Source of the DNA: Xylanimonas ulmi | GTDB taxonomy: Bacteria > Actinomycetota > Actinomycetes > Actinomycetales > Cellulomonadaceae | Assembly (NCBI RefSeq): GCF_004216535.1 | Contig: NZ_SGWX01000001.1 | Span: 1,860,001 to 1,924,000, forward strand | Direction: 5' to 3' | Length of the DNA: 64,000 nt | Shown: one piece after another, positions 63,971 through 64,000 of the stretch | Position numbering within the stretch: position 1 is the first letter of the stretch | How the letters are laid out: each line of letters begins with the position of its first letter | The notes under the pieces: model-generated | Told to the model about the DNA's origin: nothing | What the model saw: only the letters and a program-made list of their open reading frames with translations | The model's database searches: none | Made by a program: the position numbers and the translations under genes

Positions 63971-64000
63971 GCACCGCGCGTCCTGGCGCGACGACGAGCG

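Overview
The window is very GC-rich (rough estimate: low 70s percent) and densely coded. It uses many GTG starts and carries markers of a high-GC Gram-positive actinobacterium: paired clpP1/clpP2 with clpX and tig, coenzyme F420 enzymes, an ultrashort translational T-box before ileS, a DtxR/IdeR iron box, type-2 valS and ileS, and an Eis-like acetyltransferase. The gene set and a dispersed VEPVET-type repeat suggest Micrococcales (Cellulomonadaceae or Promicromonosporaceae); that family-level placement is inference. No CRISPR array, prophage, insertion sequence or rRNA is visible. The window reads as chromosome.

Layout: 1-2.4 kb, PTS-type dihydroxyacetone kinase dhaK-dhaL-dhaM (dhaM carries an HPr domain and runs off the left edge). 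2.5-6.3 kb, YclNOPQ-like siderophore ABC importer with an iron box upstream. 6.3-11.6 kb, folC and T-box-controlled ileS. 11.6-17.3 kb, small redox and repair genes (SDR, two F420-type DUF385 proteins, DsbA-like lipoprotein, HhH-GPD protein, ECM4-type transferase, a Cys-rich small protein, a SIMPL protein). 17.3-19.1 kb, cofE coupled to an FGD-like F420 dehydrogenase. 19.1-21.4 kb, cystine-type amino-acid ABC importer. 21.6-28.1 kb, valS, a baeRF/Vms1-type protein, chorismate mutase and a long-chain acyl-CoA ligase. 28.2-32.6 kb, clpX, clpP2, clpP1 and tig. 32.8-34.8 kb, DUF1345, a MazG-like protein and an HbpS/GlcG-like protein around a repeat-rich gap.

34.9-42.6 kb holds an eight-gene catechol meta-cleavage operon (extradiol dioxygenase, reactivating ferredoxin, semialdehyde dehydrogenase, tautomerase, decarboxylase, aldolase, acylating acetaldehyde dehydrogenase, hydratase) with a divergent IclR regulator. 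It takes catechol to pyruvate plus acetyl-CoA by the 4-oxalocrotonate branch. No ring hydroxylase or hydrolytic-branch gene is present. 42.6-43.5 kb holds an OmpA-domain pseudogene, tRNA-Pro(UGG) and tRNA-Gly(UCC). 43.5-45.9 kb holds fucO-like and gldA-like iron-type dehydrogenases; gldA makes dihydroxyacetone, the substrate of the kinase at the left edge. 46.1-48 kb holds cysK-cysE preceded by a candidate Cys-rich leader peptide. 48-64 kb is a mixed housekeeping block (DUF1648, YjbR, a second LLM protein, ATL, Eis, Nei, RpiB, PepO, DUF6636-like, PepN, MalQ, MscS).

Three patterns go beyond gene naming. First, many genes have a TANNNT -10 hexamer only 6-7 nt before the start codon, which implies leaderless mRNAs. 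Second, a dispersed repeat family lies in intergenic gaps and also in frame inside dhaM and ileS, where it has expanded into a small tandem array. Third, a Cys-containing short ORF with a good ribosome binding site precedes cysK. I did not find a convincing new multi-gene defence or biosynthetic system.
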